A stretch of 41,705 nt of DNA from assembly GCA_947453205.1 (NCBI GenBank), contig CANGFT010000040.1, positions 1 through 41,705 of the forward strand, read 5' to 3'. This DNA comes from Beijerinckiaceae bacterium (GTDB taxonomy: Bacteria; Pseudomonadota; Alphaproteobacteria; Rhizobiales; Beijerinckiaceae). The notes below the pieces were generated by a model that was not told where the DNA came from, ran no database searches, and was given only the letters and a program-made list of their open reading frames with translations. Below are positions 1 through 8,091 of this stretch, piece after piece; positions within the stretch are counted from its first letter, which is position 1; every line of letters begins with the position of its first letter. The translations under genes and the position numbers were made by a program.

Positions 1-167
1 TCGGCAAGGCTTTCGACGGCGCGCCGATCGATCCTGCGGTGCTCGAAGCCCAGCAGAAGCAGCTTCAGGAAGAGCTTCAGAAGCGCGCCGAAGAAGAGCG
101 CAAGCGCCTCGAAGGGCAGGCCCCTGCTCCCGGAGCCGCCGCGCCCGCCCCCGCCGCGCCGAAGTAA
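1..167 (+). CDS. C-terminal end of a protein with an Ala/Pro tail (possibly IalB family)
   Basis: The reading frame is open from the window edge (codons start at base 3) to a TAA at 165-167, giving 54 residues. It starts GKAFDGAPIDP, continues into a charged, coiled-coil-like stretch rich in Gln, Glu, Lys and Arg (about residues 16-40), and ends in a low-complexity Ala/Pro tail. An intrinsic terminator follows within 30 bases, which supports this as a true gene end. The AFDGAPIDP segment followed by a Q/E/K-rich tail recalls the end of invasion-associated locus B (IalB) family periplasmic proteins, which I recall lying near hspQ in Rhizobiales. The N-terminal domain is outside the window, so the family assignment is tentative. 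Confidence 0.5.
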   Translation, partial: GKAFDGAPIDPAVLEAQQKQLQEELQKRAEEERKRLEGQAPAPGAAAPAPAAPK

Positions 168-185
168 CCGGCTTTCGCCATCCCA

Positions 186-226
186 AAAGAAAAGAGCGTC
201 CGGGCGTCCGGGCGCTCTTTTTCTTT
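186..226. terminator. Bidirectional intrinsic terminator between the first gene and hspQ
   Basis: An 8-bp stem AAAGAGCG (191-198) pairs with CGCTCTTT (213-220) around a 14-base loop containing two copies of TCCGGG. The flanks are A-rich on the left and T-rich on the right, so a U-tract follows the hairpin on either strand. It fits termination of the rightward gene ending at 167 and of leftward hspQ ending at 276. Confidence 0.75.
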
Positions 227-275
227 GGCTGGACTGTCGTTGCCTGCGCTGCGGCGGCGCGGACTGGTCGGGCCG

Positions 276-605
276 TCAGTTCAGGCCGCGCAGGCGCATC
301 CTGTAGGCGCCGTCGCGGGTCCGCTCGAACATTTCGGGGATCTGGGGATGGCGCACCGGCTTGCCGCTTTCGTCGGGCAGAAGGTTCTGCTCGGAGACAT
401 AGGCGATATATTCGGTCTCCGCATTCTCCGCGAAGAGGTGGTAGAAGGGCTGCTCTTTCGTCGGGCGCACATCCTCGGGAATGGAGAGCCACCATTCCTC
501 GGTGTTGGCGAAGGTCGGGTCGATGTCGAAGATCACGCCGCGGAAGGGATACTTCCGATGCTTCACGATCTGACCCAGACTATATTTCGCGGTACGGAAT
601 TTCAT
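276..605 (-). CDS. hspQ: Heat shock protein HspQ
   Basis: This encodes a small cytoplasmic protein of 109 residues starting MKFRTAKYSLGQ. HspQ (YccV-like, hemimethylated-DNA-binding domain) was first described as a heat-shock protein; in Yersinia it enhances Lon substrate degradation. The family signatures are clear: FRGVIFDIDP, NTEEWWLSIPED, QPFYHLFAENAETEYIAYVSEQNLLPD. An upstream in-frame ATG at 620 would add five residues, but a TTGACT/TAGACC promoter at 630-658 would leave almost no leader for it, so I prefer 605. The gene lies 79 bases downstream of the CYTH-CHAD gene on the same strand. Its proximity to lon (about 9 kb away) may be chance. Identity is very secure; the start is fairly secure. 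Confidence 0.93.
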   Translation of the reverse strand: MKFRTAKYSLGQIVKHRKYPFRGVIFDIDPTFANTEEWWLSIPEDVRPTKEQPFYHLFAENAETEYIAYVSEQNLLPDESGKPVRHPQIPEMFERTRDGAYRMRLRGLN

Positions 606-629
606 GGAACGCTCTTGCAACGCTGTCAG

Positions 630-658
630 GGTCTAGCTTGCCCGCAAAACCTAGTCAA
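630..658 (-). promoter_or_regulatory. Candidate sigma-70-type promoter of hspQ
   Basis: Read on the minus strand, TTGACT (653-658) and TAGACC (630-635) are separated by exactly 17 bases. The -35 is a five-of-six match to TTGACA; the -10 is weak. Transcription would start near 622 and give a leader of under 20 bases to the ATG at 605. I see no RpoH-type CTTGAA/CCCCAT pair here despite the gene's heat-shock name. Pattern match only. Confidence 0.4.
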
Positions 659-684
659 TGCGGGCCTTTCGGGCCATGGCCAGA

Positions 685-2241
685 TCAGCCCTGAAGCTTT
701 TTCCAGAAAGGTTTGGCTGCGAGCGCCTTGCCCAGAGCCTTGGCCGCCTTCGCCACGAGGGCGTCGCGGTCAGGATGGGCGCCGGCGAGCCGCCCGGCGG
801 CGAACAGCACCAGCGGGTCGTGCTCGCCCGCTTCGTTGACGGCGGTCCGGGCCTGCTCCTCCAGAAAGGCGGCGGTCGCCTGGGCATCCTGGATCGCGCC
901 GAGGGATTCCTGCACCCGCTCCAGCGCGTCGACGAAGGTCCGGTGGCGTTTGGCGGCCTTGCCCTCGCTCGCCAGCCTGTCGAAGAAGGCCGCCTGATAG
1001 CGGAGCTTCTTGGCGCGGATGCGCACTTCATGCAGGTCCGTCTCCGGCAGTTCGCTCAGATTTTCGCCGAGGGCGGCGAGTTTCCTGCGGCTTGAGCGCA
1101 GGCGCCGGGACAGCAGATCCTTGAGGCTTTCGGGCGCCGCGCCCCCGGCGAGGGCTTTGCGCCGCCATGGCCCGTCCTCCACCCAGAGGAGAAGGTCGAG
1201 CATCAGCTTGCGTCCGCGCGGCGAGGCCATGGCCTCGCGCAGCGCCTTGCGGGAAGCCGCCTGACGGGTCGCGATGAAGGCCGCGAGTTCGGCGAGGCCG
1301 GGCGCCTCAGGCTCGCGCGCGACGGCTGGCTGGACGGTTTCGGTCAGGAGGACGTCGATGTCGCGGGTCGCGCCAAGCTGGTCTGACAGCCACTTGAGCT
1401 CTTCTGCGAGGGCCGGGTAGGCCTCGTCGGCGATGAGGGGGCGGAACAAGGCGAAGGCCGCGCGCAACCGCCGGATGGCGACGCGCGTCTGGTGGACGGC
1501 CTCGATCTCCTGCCCGTTTCCGAAGGCGGGGGCGTTGAGCATCATCTGCCGCAGGCAGCCATGAGCGATGGCGCTGAAGGCCTCCGCCGCGCTCATGGCG
1601 CCGTCAAGCTGCGGGGGCGTCATCTTGACCGGGGCGCCCCAGACGCCGCTGGCGAGCCTATAGCCGCGCTCGCTCTTGCTGATGAGGCTGAGATCGACCG
1701 GGGCGGCGCGGACCAGTTTGCGGGCGAGGCCGAAGAGCCCGCTGCGGCGTCCGCTCTTCAGCTCAAGTTCGATCTCCAGAATCGGCGCCCGCGCCTCCCC
1801 GGCCGCAACTTCGCCCTCATCGAAGGCGACCTCGATCACGGCCCGGCCAAAGGTCACCTGCGCCTTGCGCCGCTGGACGGTGGTGGTGAAGGCAGGCGCG
1901 ATGCGCGCGCGCAGATCCTTGTCCGCCAGAATCGCGCCAAGCGGGGTCCTGGCCACCCGCTCAAGGTCAGGCTGCTGCGTGGCGATGGCCTCCTCCCACT
2001 CGCCCCGTTCAAGGCCGAAGCCCTCCTGCTTCACGGTCTGGATCACGCCGTCCGACCCCTTGCGCAGCCGCAGAATGAAGCCGGCCTTCTGGAGCGCCTG
2101 ATCGGGCGTGTCGAAATAGGTGGAGATCTGGGAGACGGGCGTGGCGGTCCGCAGGGGCGCCAACAGGGGAATCCGGGCCGCCGCTTCCAGCCCTGTGGAA
2201 GACGCCAGAAATTTCAACTCAAGTTCACGCTCGCCAACCAT
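685..2241 (-). CDS. CYTH and CHAD domain protein (inorganic triphosphatase-like)
   Basis: This is a two-domain cytoplasmic protein of 518 residues. The N-terminal CYTH domain (about 1-200) carries the diagnostic ExExK motif as ELELK (residues 6-10), plus RLRK (58-61) and EIELELK (156-162), which line the triphosphate tunnel of the family. The C-terminal CHAD domain (about 215-510) is helical, with the conserved His-Arg repeats VHQTRVAIRRLRA (249-261) and LHEVRIRAKKLRY (403-415) thought to bind polyphosphate-like anions. E. coli YgiF has the same arrangement and hydrolyses inorganic triphosphate. The frame stays open far upstream, but the ATG at 2241 is the first Met directly before the CYTH motif and has GGA about 9 bases upstream. 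It diverges from nnr across 117 bases. Confidence 0.92.
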   Translation of the reverse strand: MVGERELELKFLASSTGLEAAARIPLLAPLRTATPVSQISTYFDTPDQALQKAGFILRLRKGSDGVIQTVKQEGFGLERGEWEEAIATQQPDLERVARTPLGAILADKDLRARIAPAFTTTVQRRKAQVTFGRAVIEVAFDEGEVAAGEARAPILEIELELKSGRRSGLFGLARKLVRAAPVDLSLISKSERGYRLASGVWGAPVKMTPPQLDGAMSAAEAFSAIAHGCLRQMMLNAPAFGNGQEIEAVHQTRVAIRRLRAAFALFRPLIADEAYPALAEELKWLSDQLGATRDIDVLLTETVQPAVAREPEAPGLAELAAFIATRQAASRKALREAMASPRGRKLMLDLLLWVEDGPWRRKALAGGAAPESLKDLLSRRLRSSRRKLAALGENLSELPETDLHEVRIRAKKLRYQAAFFDRLASEGKAAKRHRTFVDALERVQESLGAIQDAQATAAFLEEQARTAVNEAGEHDPLVLFAAGRLAGAHPDRDALVAKAAKALGKALAAKPFWKKLQG

Positions 2242-2358
2242 GCCGGATTCCAAGTTGAAAAACCTGTCATAGTCAATTCGCCGCTCCGCTGACGGCCTCC
2301 GCCTGCGCGCACGATCCTGATATTGCGCTCGCGCTGCCCTCGCTCCATCATCAGCACG

Positions 2359-3900
2359 ATGACGAAACTCGAACTTCTCACCACATCTGAAATGGCAGCG
2401 GCTGACCGGCTTTCCATAGCCGCGGGCGTTTCCGGCATGGCTTTGATGGAGCGGGCGGGGGCGGCGGTCGCCGATTGCGCCCTCGCGCTTGCGCCAGCGG
2501 GGCGGCGCATCGCGGTTCTCTGCGGTCCCGGGAACAATGGCGGGGACGGCTTCGTCGCCGCCCGGCTGCTGCGCGAACAGGGGCTTGTGGTCGACCTGCA
2601 CCTCCTCGGCGAGGTCGATCGGCTGAGGGGGGACGCGGCGGAGGCGGCCCGGCGGTGGGGGCGGTCGATCCAACCCTGCTCCGCCCTTGACCTTGAGGAT
2701 GCCGGCCTCGTCGTGGACGGGCTGTTCGGGGCTGGCCTCGCCCGCGACCTCTATGGCGAGGCGCTGGCGCTGGTGGAGAAGGTCAACCTGTGGTCGCAGG
2801 TCAGCGGGCTGCCTGTGGTGGCCATCGACGTCCCCTCGGGGCTGGATGGCGACACCGGGTCGGTGCGGGGCGCCGCCATCGCAGCGCGGGCGACCGTCAC
2901 CTTCTTCCGCTTCAAGCCGGGACATCTTCTTTTGCCTGGCCGCAAGCTCTGCGGCGAACTGCATCTCGCCGACATCGGCACGCCGGAGCTGGCGCTCGCC
3001 GCCATCCGCCCCCGCGCCTTCGCCGATGGGCCGGACCTCTGGCGGGTGTTTCTTCCATCGCCCGGACTTGAAGCCCACAAATATGCGCGGGGCCATGCGC
3101 TGGTGCTTTCGGGCGGGCCCTGGAGCACCGGCGCCGCGCGCCTGAGCGCCCGCGCCGCCCTGCGGGCCGGGGCGGGTCTGGTGACGCTGGCGAGCCCGCG
3201 CGAGGCCCTCGCCATCAATGCCGCGCAGGTCACCTCCATCATGCTGACGCCCTGCGACGGCGCCGCCGACATGGCCGCGATCCTGAGCGACGCACGCAAG
3301 AACGTCCTTGTCATGGGGCCGGGGGCAGGGGTCGGCAAGCCCACCATGGACATGGTTCTGGAGGCCTTGCGGAGCGGCTCCCGTGACAGGTCGCTGGTGC
3401 TCGACGCGGATGCGCTCACCTCCTTTCAGGATGATCCCGTTGGTTTCGCCAATGCGATCAAACGGTCTGGAAAGCCTGTGGTGCTCACGCCGCATGAAGG
3501 CGAGTTTTCAAGACTTTTCAATAACGAAGGCTGGCTTCTTGAATCTAATGGTGAACGTCAGACATATGATGAAACACCGTTTCACAGCAAGCTGGAGCGC
3601 GCCCGCAGGGCCGCGCGCGAGAGCGGCGCCACCCTGATCCTCAAGGGCCCTGACACGGTGATCGCCTCGCCCGACGGACGCGCCGCCATCTCCTTCGACG
3701 CCCCGCCATGGCTCGCCACGGCTGGGTCGGGGGATGTGCTGGCGGGCCTTGTCGGCGGCTTGCTCGCGCAGGCCATGCCGGTCTTCGAAGCCGCCTGCGC
3801 CGCCGTCTGGATCCATGGCGCCTGCGCCAGGGCCATCGGTCCAGGCCTCATCTCGGAGGATCTGCCCGAGGCCATGCCGGGCGTTTTGCGGGGGCTCTGA
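2359..3900 (+). CDS. nnr: Bifunctional NAD(P)H-hydrate epimerase / ADP-dependent dehydratase
   Basis: This enzyme repairs damaged NADH and NADPH: the N-terminal YjeF_N domain epimerises R- and S-hydrates, and the C-terminal ribokinase-like domain dehydrates the S form using ADP. It has 513 residues counted from MTKLELLTTSEM at 2359; a further-upstream ATG at 2323 adds an unconserved extension. Motifs are the epimerase loop CGPGNNGGDGFVAARLL near residue 55, and in the dehydratase domain GHALVLSGG, VLDADAL, VVLTPHEGEFSRLF and WLATAGSGDVLAG with the catalytic Asp. An AT-rich insert of about 22 residues follows FSRLF (see findings). The gene ends 7 bases before the convergent oxidase-fold gene. 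Both domains look complete. Confidence 0.93.
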   Translation: MTKLELLTTSEMAAADRLSIAAGVSGMALMERAGAAVADCALALAPAGRRIAVLCGPGNNGGDGFVAARLLREQGLVVDLHLLGEVDRLRGDAAEAARRWGRSIQPCSALDLEDAGLVVDGLFGAGLARDLYGEALALVEKVNLWSQVSGLPVVAIDVPSGLDGDTGSVRGAAIAARATVTFFRFKPGHLLLPGRKLCGELHLADIGTPELALAAIRPRAFADGPDLWRVFLPSPGLEAHKYARGHALVLSGGPWSTGAARLSARAALRAGAGLVTLASPREALAINAAQVTSIMLTPCDGAADMAAILSDARKNVLVMGPGAGVGKPTMDMVLEALRSGSRDRSLVLDADALTSFQDDPVGFANAIKRSGKPVVLTPHEGEFSRLFNNEGWLLESNGERQTYDETPFHSKLERARRAARESGATLILKGPDTVIASPDGRAAISFDAPPWLATAGSGDVLAGLVGGLLAQAMPVFEAACAAVWIHGACARAIGPGLISEDLPEAMPGVLRGL

Positions 3901-3907
3901 GGCTGGC

Positions 3908-5263
3908 TCACCCCACCTCGAACCAGGCGGCGAGGCCGCTCATGGCGTGGTCGAGGATGGTGCTTTCGATGAGCCATTTGCCGGGGTTGTCGGTCACGAA
4001 GGCGACCCGCACGGTCGCCCCGGGCGGCACGACGACGCTGTCGCGCCAATAGGGCTCCCAGCCATCGTCGAGCAGATGCAGGACCCGCATGGCGTGGCCG
4101 TGGACATGGACCGTATGGGCGATCTTGCTCTGGTTGATGAAGCCAAGGGTCACGGACTGGCCAAGCTTGCACTTGAAGAGAGCGGGGTCGTCGGCGCCGT
4201 TGGAGGCGACCCCGTTGAAGGTCCAGACCCTGCGCGGGTGGGCTGACTGGCCCCTTGCGATGGTGAGGTCGAGCCGCCTGGCGTTCTGCAGCCTGATGAC
4301 GGCGGGCAGCGCCGGGTTCTGGCGCGAGCGCACGGGACCGCGCGCGGGCAGGGGGGCGCCCGCCGCTTCAAAGGCGATCAGCTTGCGGGCTGGCTCCTCC
4401 GCGAGCTCGTCGCTCAAGATCCCATTGCGAAGCGTCAGCATAGCCTTGGCCCCCGCCTGCGCCGGCATGTCGAAGATCACGTCGAAGCGCGCGCCCGGCC
4501 CGGCGGGCAGGGTCATGCGGGCGGGTTCGAAGGGCTCGCAGGACATGCCGTCCACGCCCACGACCAGGGGACGAAGCCCTTGGAAGGTCAGGCTCATGAC
4601 CCGCGCGCCGCAGGCGTTGAGGATGCGCAGGCGGACCCGAGCGCCGGGCGGCGCAGTCATGGTCTGCGGCGCGGCTTGCGCATTGACCGTCAGAAGGGGC
4701 CCCGTCCGCCCCCCTCCCGTCACATCGGCCGGGGCGAGGAAGGGCGTGGCGATCTGGCCGCGCGCGTCGAGGCGCCAGTCGTCGATCACGGCGAGAAACT
4801 CCCGGTCGACCGGGGGATCCTCCGGGCCATCGACGATGAGGAGGCCATAGACGCCGCGGCCCTTCTGCTCCGCCGCATCCGGAAATGCCGAGGGGCGGCA
4901 CCAGAAGGTGCCCGCGTCCGGGGCGGTGAAGCGGATGTCCATCCGCCCGCCCGGCGCAATGGGCGCCTGCGTCAGGCCCGGCGCGCCATCCATGGCGTTG
5001 GGGATCCGCACCCCCTGCCAATGGAGCGCGACCGGCTGCGGGAGATGGTTGAAAAGGCGCGCGAAGACCTCCTCGCCCTGCCGCACCCGCAGGACGGGGC
5101 CGGGAAGGCCACCGTTGATCGTCCAGACATCGGTTTCCTCGGCCTCGACCAGGGCGAGCTTGCCCTGCCGCAGAGCGAGCGGCGTCGGCTCTTCGGTTCG
5201 CGCGCGGGCCTCGAGCGGACTGAGGAGAGCCGAAGCGACCAGCGCGCGGCGGGTGATGGGCAT
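3908..5263 (-). CDS. Tat-exported multicopper-oxidase-fold protein lacking most copper ligands
   Basis: This is a 451-residue cupredoxin-fold protein of the multicopper oxidase superfamily. The start MPITRRALVASALL is a twin-arginine-type signal, with likely cleavage near residue 22. The landmarks of the family are present (PNAMDGAPGLTQ at 89-100, DAGTFW at 116-121, WRDSVVVPPG, FVTDNPGKW), so the fold is secure. The copper ligands are not: motif I is HWQ (81-83) instead of HxH, motif II is CRPS (122-125) instead of YHPH, motif III HTVHVHGH (383-390) is intact, and motif IV is ESTILDH (433-439) where HCHxxxH is expected, so the type 1 Cys is Ser. By family rules it should not be an active four-copper oxidase; E. 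coli FtsP/SufI is a known ligand-less relative. Function unknown. Confidence 0.85.
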   Translation of the reverse strand: MPITRRALVASALLSPLEARARTEEPTPLALRQGKLALVEAEETDVWTINGGLPGPVLRVRQGEEVFARLFNHLPQPVALHWQGVRIPNAMDGAPGLTQAPIAPGGRMDIRFTAPDAGTFWCRPSAFPDAAEQKGRGVYGLLIVDGPEDPPVDREFLAVIDDWRLDARGQIATPFLAPADVTGGGRTGPLLTVNAQAAPQTMTAPPGARVRLRILNACGARVMSLTFQGLRPLVVGVDGMSCEPFEPARMTLPAGPGARFDVIFDMPAQAGAKAMLTLRNGILSDELAEEPARKLIAFEAAGAPLPARGPVRSRQNPALPAVIRLQNARRLDLTIARGQSAHPRRVWTFNGVASNGADDPALFKCKLGQSVTLGFINQSKIAHTVHVHGHAMRVLHLLDDGWEPYWRDSVVVPPGATVRVAFVTDNPGKWLIESTILDHAMSGLAAWFEVG

Positions 5264-5471
5264 GGGAGGCTTCCGGTTGCGGCCCTCTTTATAGGCGGGC
5301 GGCGGCCTCAGGGCGAGGCTGGCTGAGGTCGTGCATTTGGCTCGCCCAGCGCCTTCAACAGGGCTCCTGTCATTTCGGCCCACTTTTTTGCTGCATCCCC
5401 GGCGAACCATTGCTATAGAGCGGCGCCTGCCGGTGGAAACTGGCGGGAGCGTTCCTGTGCGGGCGCCAGTT

Positions 5472-5556
5472 GCGGGCGTGGCGGAATTGGTAGACGCAGT
5501 GGATTTAGGTTCCACCGCCGCGAGGTGTGGGGGTTCGAGTCCCTTCGCCCGCACCA
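5472..5556 (+). tRNA. tRNA-Leu (anticodon UAG)
   Basis: The acceptor stem GCGGGCG (5472-5478) pairs fully with CGCCCGC (5546-5552), followed by discriminator A and an encoded CCA ending at 5556. The anticodon stem GTGGA/TCCAC encloses a TTTAGGT loop with anticodon TAG. The long variable arm and the T-arm with GGTTCGAGTCC are typical of class II tRNA-Leu. A -10-like TATAGA lies at 5414-5419, with no convincing -35. Confidence 0.97.
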
Positions 5557-5641
5557 GCGCCCGGCACATGACCGCGCAATTCGATTCATTAGATGCGCCG
5601 GGCCAGGACGCCCGGTCCAGGACACTCGGAAGGCGACCAAG

Positions 5642-7000
5642 ATGCAGGTGACCGAAACCCTCTCACAGGGCCTCAAGCGCGCGTATAAAGTTGTGCTGCC
5701 CGCGAAGGACCTCGCCGCACGCCTTGACGGCCAGCTCGCCGAGATGAAGAGCAAGGCGCGGATCAACGGCTTCCGGCCCGGCAAGGTGCCGGTGTCCTAT
5801 CTCAAGCGCGTCTACGGCAAGTCGGTGATGGCCGAGGTCATGCAGACCGCCGTGACCGAGGCGAACAGCAAGATCGTCGAGGACAACAATCTGCGCCTCG
5901 CCCACGAGCCCAAGATCGACTTCCCCGAGGATCAGGCCGAGGTCGAGAAGGCGCTCGCGGCCGAGGGCGACCTCGCCTATGGCGTCACCCTCGAAGTGCT
6001 GCCGACCTTCGAGATCGGCTCCTTCGCCGATGTCGAGCTGGAGCGTCAGGTCCTCAAGGTGACTGACGACGAGGTCGATGAGGCCATGAAGCGTCTGGCG
6101 GATCGTCACCGCAGCTTCACCCCCCGCGAAGAGGGCGCCGAGGCCCAGTCCGGCGACCAGACGACCATCGACTTCGTCGGCAAGATCGACGACGTGGCCT
6201 TCGAGGGCGGCTCGGGCGAGGATACCGACCTGGTGCTCGGCTCGAACATGTTCATCCCCGGCTTCGAGGACCAGCTGCTCGGCGCCAAGGCCGGCGAGGC
6301 GCGCAAGGTCAATGTCACCTTTCCCGCCGATTACGGCGCCGCCGATCTGGCGGGCAAGTCGGCTGTGTTCGACGTCACCGTGAAGGCTGTGGCCGCCCCC
6401 GGCGAGGTCGAGTTCAACGACGAGTTCGCCAAGGGCTTCGGCATGGAGAGCGTTGACAAGCTCAAGGAGGCCGTGCGTGGCAACCTTCAGGGCGAATATG
6501 ACCGCGTGTCCGCCGAAAAGCTGAAGCGCGCCCTGCTCGACGCCCTCGACAAGCGCTACTCCTTTGAGCTGCCCGAGACCCTCGTCGATCAGGAATTCGA
6601 CGGCATCTGGCGTCAGGTCGAGGCTGAGCAGCAGCGTTCGGGCAAGACCTTCGCGGATGAAAACACCACCGAAGAGGCCGCCCGGGCCGAATATCGCGGC
6701 ATCGCCGAGCGCCGCGTGCGCCTTGGCCTCCTGCTCGCCGAGGTCGGCGACAAGGCGCAGATCAAGATCACCGACGACGAAATGTCGGCGGCCCTTGTCG
6801 AGCGCGTGCGCCAGTTCCCCGGCCAGGAGAAGGCCGTCTGGGACTATTACCGCAACAATCAGGAGGCCCTCGCCTCCGTGCGCGCGCCCCTCTTCGAGGC
6901 CAAGGTGGTCGAGCACATCGTCGGCCAGTCCAAGGTGACCGAGAAGGAGGTCTCCAAGGAGGAGTTGATGAAGCAGGAAGAGGACGGCGCAGCCGCCTGA
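5642..7000 (+). CDS. tig: Trigger factor, ribosome-associated chaperone
   Basis: Trigger factor binds the ribosome exit tunnel at protein L23 and shields nascent chains; it also has peptidyl-prolyl isomerase activity. The 452-residue length is usual for alphaproteobacteria. The ribosome-binding signature GFRPGKVP is at residues 43-50, the FKBP-like domain lies around 150-240 ([29 protein letters not shown]), and the C-terminal helical arm ends in an acidic tail. The start at 5642 is set by GGAAGG at 5628-5633; earlier in-frame codons run back into tRNA-Leu. A terminator follows, so tig is probably a separate transcript from clpP although the order tig-clpP-clpX-lon is conserved in proteobacteria. 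Confidence 0.97.
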   Translation: MQVTETLSQGLKRAYKVVLPAKDLAARLDGQLAEMKSKARINGFRPGKVPVSYLKRVYGKSVMAEVMQTAVTEANSKIVEDNNLRLAHEPKIDFPEDQAEVEKALAAEGDLAYGVTLEVLPTFEIGSFADVELERQVLKVTDDEVDEAMKRLADRHRSFTPREEGAEAQSGDQTTIDFVGKIDDVAFEGGSGEDTDLVLGSNMFIPGFEDQLLGAKAGEARKVNVTFPADYGAADLAGKSAVFDVTVKAVAAPGEVEFNDEFAKGFGMESVDKLKEAVRGNLQGEYDRVSAEKLKRALLDALDKRYSFELPETLVDQEFDGIWRQVEAEQQRSGKTFADENTTEEAARAEYRGIAERRVRLGLLLAEVGDKAQIKITDDEMSAALVERVRQFPGQEKAVWDYYRNNQEALASVRAPLFEAKVVEHIVGQSKVTEKEVSKEELMKQEEDGAAA

Positions 7001-7028
7001 TTCCAGCACGATCAAGGCAGGATCAGCC

Positions 7029-7064
7029 GCGGGGACGTCGTAAGGCGTCCCCGCACCCTTTTCG
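7029..7064 (+). terminator. Intrinsic terminator after tig
   Basis: A perfect 9-bp stem GCGGGGACG (7029-7037) / CGTCCCCGC (7046-7054) with an 8-base loop is followed by ACCCTTTT. It lies 29 bases after the tig stop codon. Confidence 0.85.
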
Positions 7065-7128
7065 AACCGGCGCTTGATGACTATGTTGCTGTTCACGCCA
7101 CGGGCCGATCGCGCTTTGTGATTCGCCG

Positions 7129-7155
7129 GGGACATTCAGGCTAGGGACATTCAGG
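7129..7155 (+). repeat. 12-bp direct repeat immediately before the clpP start codon
   Basis: GGGACATTCAGG occurs at 7129-7140 and again at 7144-7155, separated by CTA. The second copy ends one base before the clpP ATG. Both copies contain purine-rich segments that could serve as ribosome-binding sites; the better-placed one is AGG/GGG at 7138-7146, because the AGGA of the second copy abuts the start codon. Confidence 0.9.
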
Positions 7156-7156
7156 A

Positions 7157-7789
7157 ATGCGCGACCACATCGACCTCTGGAACAGCTTCGTCATCCCCTC
7201 GGTCGAGGAGACCACTTCGCGCGGATCCTATCGCTACGACATCTTCTCCCGCCTGCTGAAGGAGCGCATCATTTTCCTGGCCGGTCCCGTGGAGGACCAG
7301 TCGGCGACCCTGGTCGTGGCTCAGCTGCTGTTCCTGGAAGCTGACAACCCCAAGCGTGAAATTTCCTTTTATATCAACAGTCCCGGCGGCGTCGTCACGG
7401 CTGGCCTGTCGATCTACGACACGATGCAGTTCATCCGCTGCCCGGTCTCGACTCTCTGCGTCGGGCAGGCGGCCTCCATGGGCTCGCTGCTGCTGTGCGC
7501 CGGTCAGCCCGAGATGCGCTTCAGCCTGCCCAATTCGCGCATCATGGTCCATCAGCCCTCCGGCGGGTTCCAGGGCCAGGCCTCTGACATCCTGCGCCAT
7601 GCCGAAGACATCATGAAGATCAAGCGTCGGCTGAACGAAATCTATGTGAAGCACACCGGCCAGGATTACGATACGATCGAGAAGACGCTTGACCGCGATC
7701 ACTTCATGTCCGCGGAAGAGGCTCAGGCCTTTGGTCTTGTCGACAAGGTGCTGGACAAGCGGCCCGACGACGTCGAGGCCAAGGCGTAA
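7157..7789 (+). CDS. clpP: ATP-dependent Clp protease proteolytic subunit
   Basis: This is the serine peptidase that forms the tetradecameric degradation chamber served by ClpX (and ClpA). It has 210 residues. The catalytic triad is visible with family spacing: Ser107 in GQAASMGSL, His132 in MVHQPSGG, Asp181 in LDRDHFM. The INSPGG oxyanion segment is at 73-78. The N-terminal [18 protein letters not shown] part differs from the usual rhizobial sequence but the [21 protein letters not shown] core is standard. ClpX lies downstream after a possible terminator and a 300-base spacer, so the two may be transcribed both together and separately. Start decided by agreement with family length. Confidence 0.97.
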   Translation: MRDHIDLWNSFVIPSVEETTSRGSYRYDIFSRLLKERIIFLAGPVEDQSATLVVAQLLFLEADNPKREISFYINSPGGVVTAGLSIYDTMQFIRCPVSTLCVGQAASMGSLLLCAGQPEMRFSLPNSRIMVHQPSGGFQGQASDILRHAEDIMKIKRRLNEIYVKHTGQDYDTIEKTLDRDHFMSAEEAQAFGLVDKVLDKRPDDVEAKA

Positions 7790-7806
7790 GCCGTAAGGCG
7801 CAGGTC

Positions 7807-7849
7807 ACGCTGGCGAGCGGCCGGGGGCGGTCAACGCCTGCGTGTTTTT
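7807..7849 (+). terminator. Possible intrinsic terminator after clpP
   Basis: ACGCTGGCG (7807-7815) pairs with CGCCTGCGT (7835-7843) with one T-T mismatch and a 19-base GC-rich loop that can fold further. G then TTTTT (7845-7849) follows. The imperfect stem suggests partial read-through into clpX. Confidence 0.5.
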
Positions 7850-8091
7850 CCACCGATTCCACGGTGGCGCTTGATCCTGCGGCCATACCGTGTTTGCATC
7901 GCGTGCGTTTCGTAAGCTGAAGCTTTGCGGCAAAGCAAGGGGATAGCGGGGGCATGGAGGGTTCGTCGGGGCGCATGGCCCGGCGCGCTCATGCCCCGAA
8001 CAGGCCTTGGTCTACGATTTGTTAGGCCGGAGCCTATATCAACAGCGACTGGACCCGGGCGTTTCCGGGCGAGGTGCGCACGGAGACTATG
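7850..8091. other. clpP-clpX intergenic region, no gene recognised
   Basis: The spacer from clpP to clpX is 302 bases including the terminator at 7807-7849. I find no coding region with support. A -10-like TATATC near 8033 lacks a matching -35, and CTTGATC at 7871 resembles the left half of an RpoH promoter but has no CCCCAT half. The stretch probably holds the clpX promoter and leader. Confidence 0.4.

Noticed and set aside
2242-3495. Upstream extension of the CYTH-CHAD frame antisense to nnr
   Set aside because: The extra 418 codons precede the conserved CYTH start and have no motif. The Met at 2241 directly begins the domain.
5663-7135. A 490-codon frame antisense to tig (and similar ones opposite clpX, lon and the hydroxylase large subunit)
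   Set aside because: The opposite strand carries clear family proteins; the antisense products show only low-complexity sequence.
7871-7898. RpoH-type promoter before clpX
   Set aside because: CTTGATC is a fair left half, but no CCCCAT-like right half occurs at 11-16 bases.
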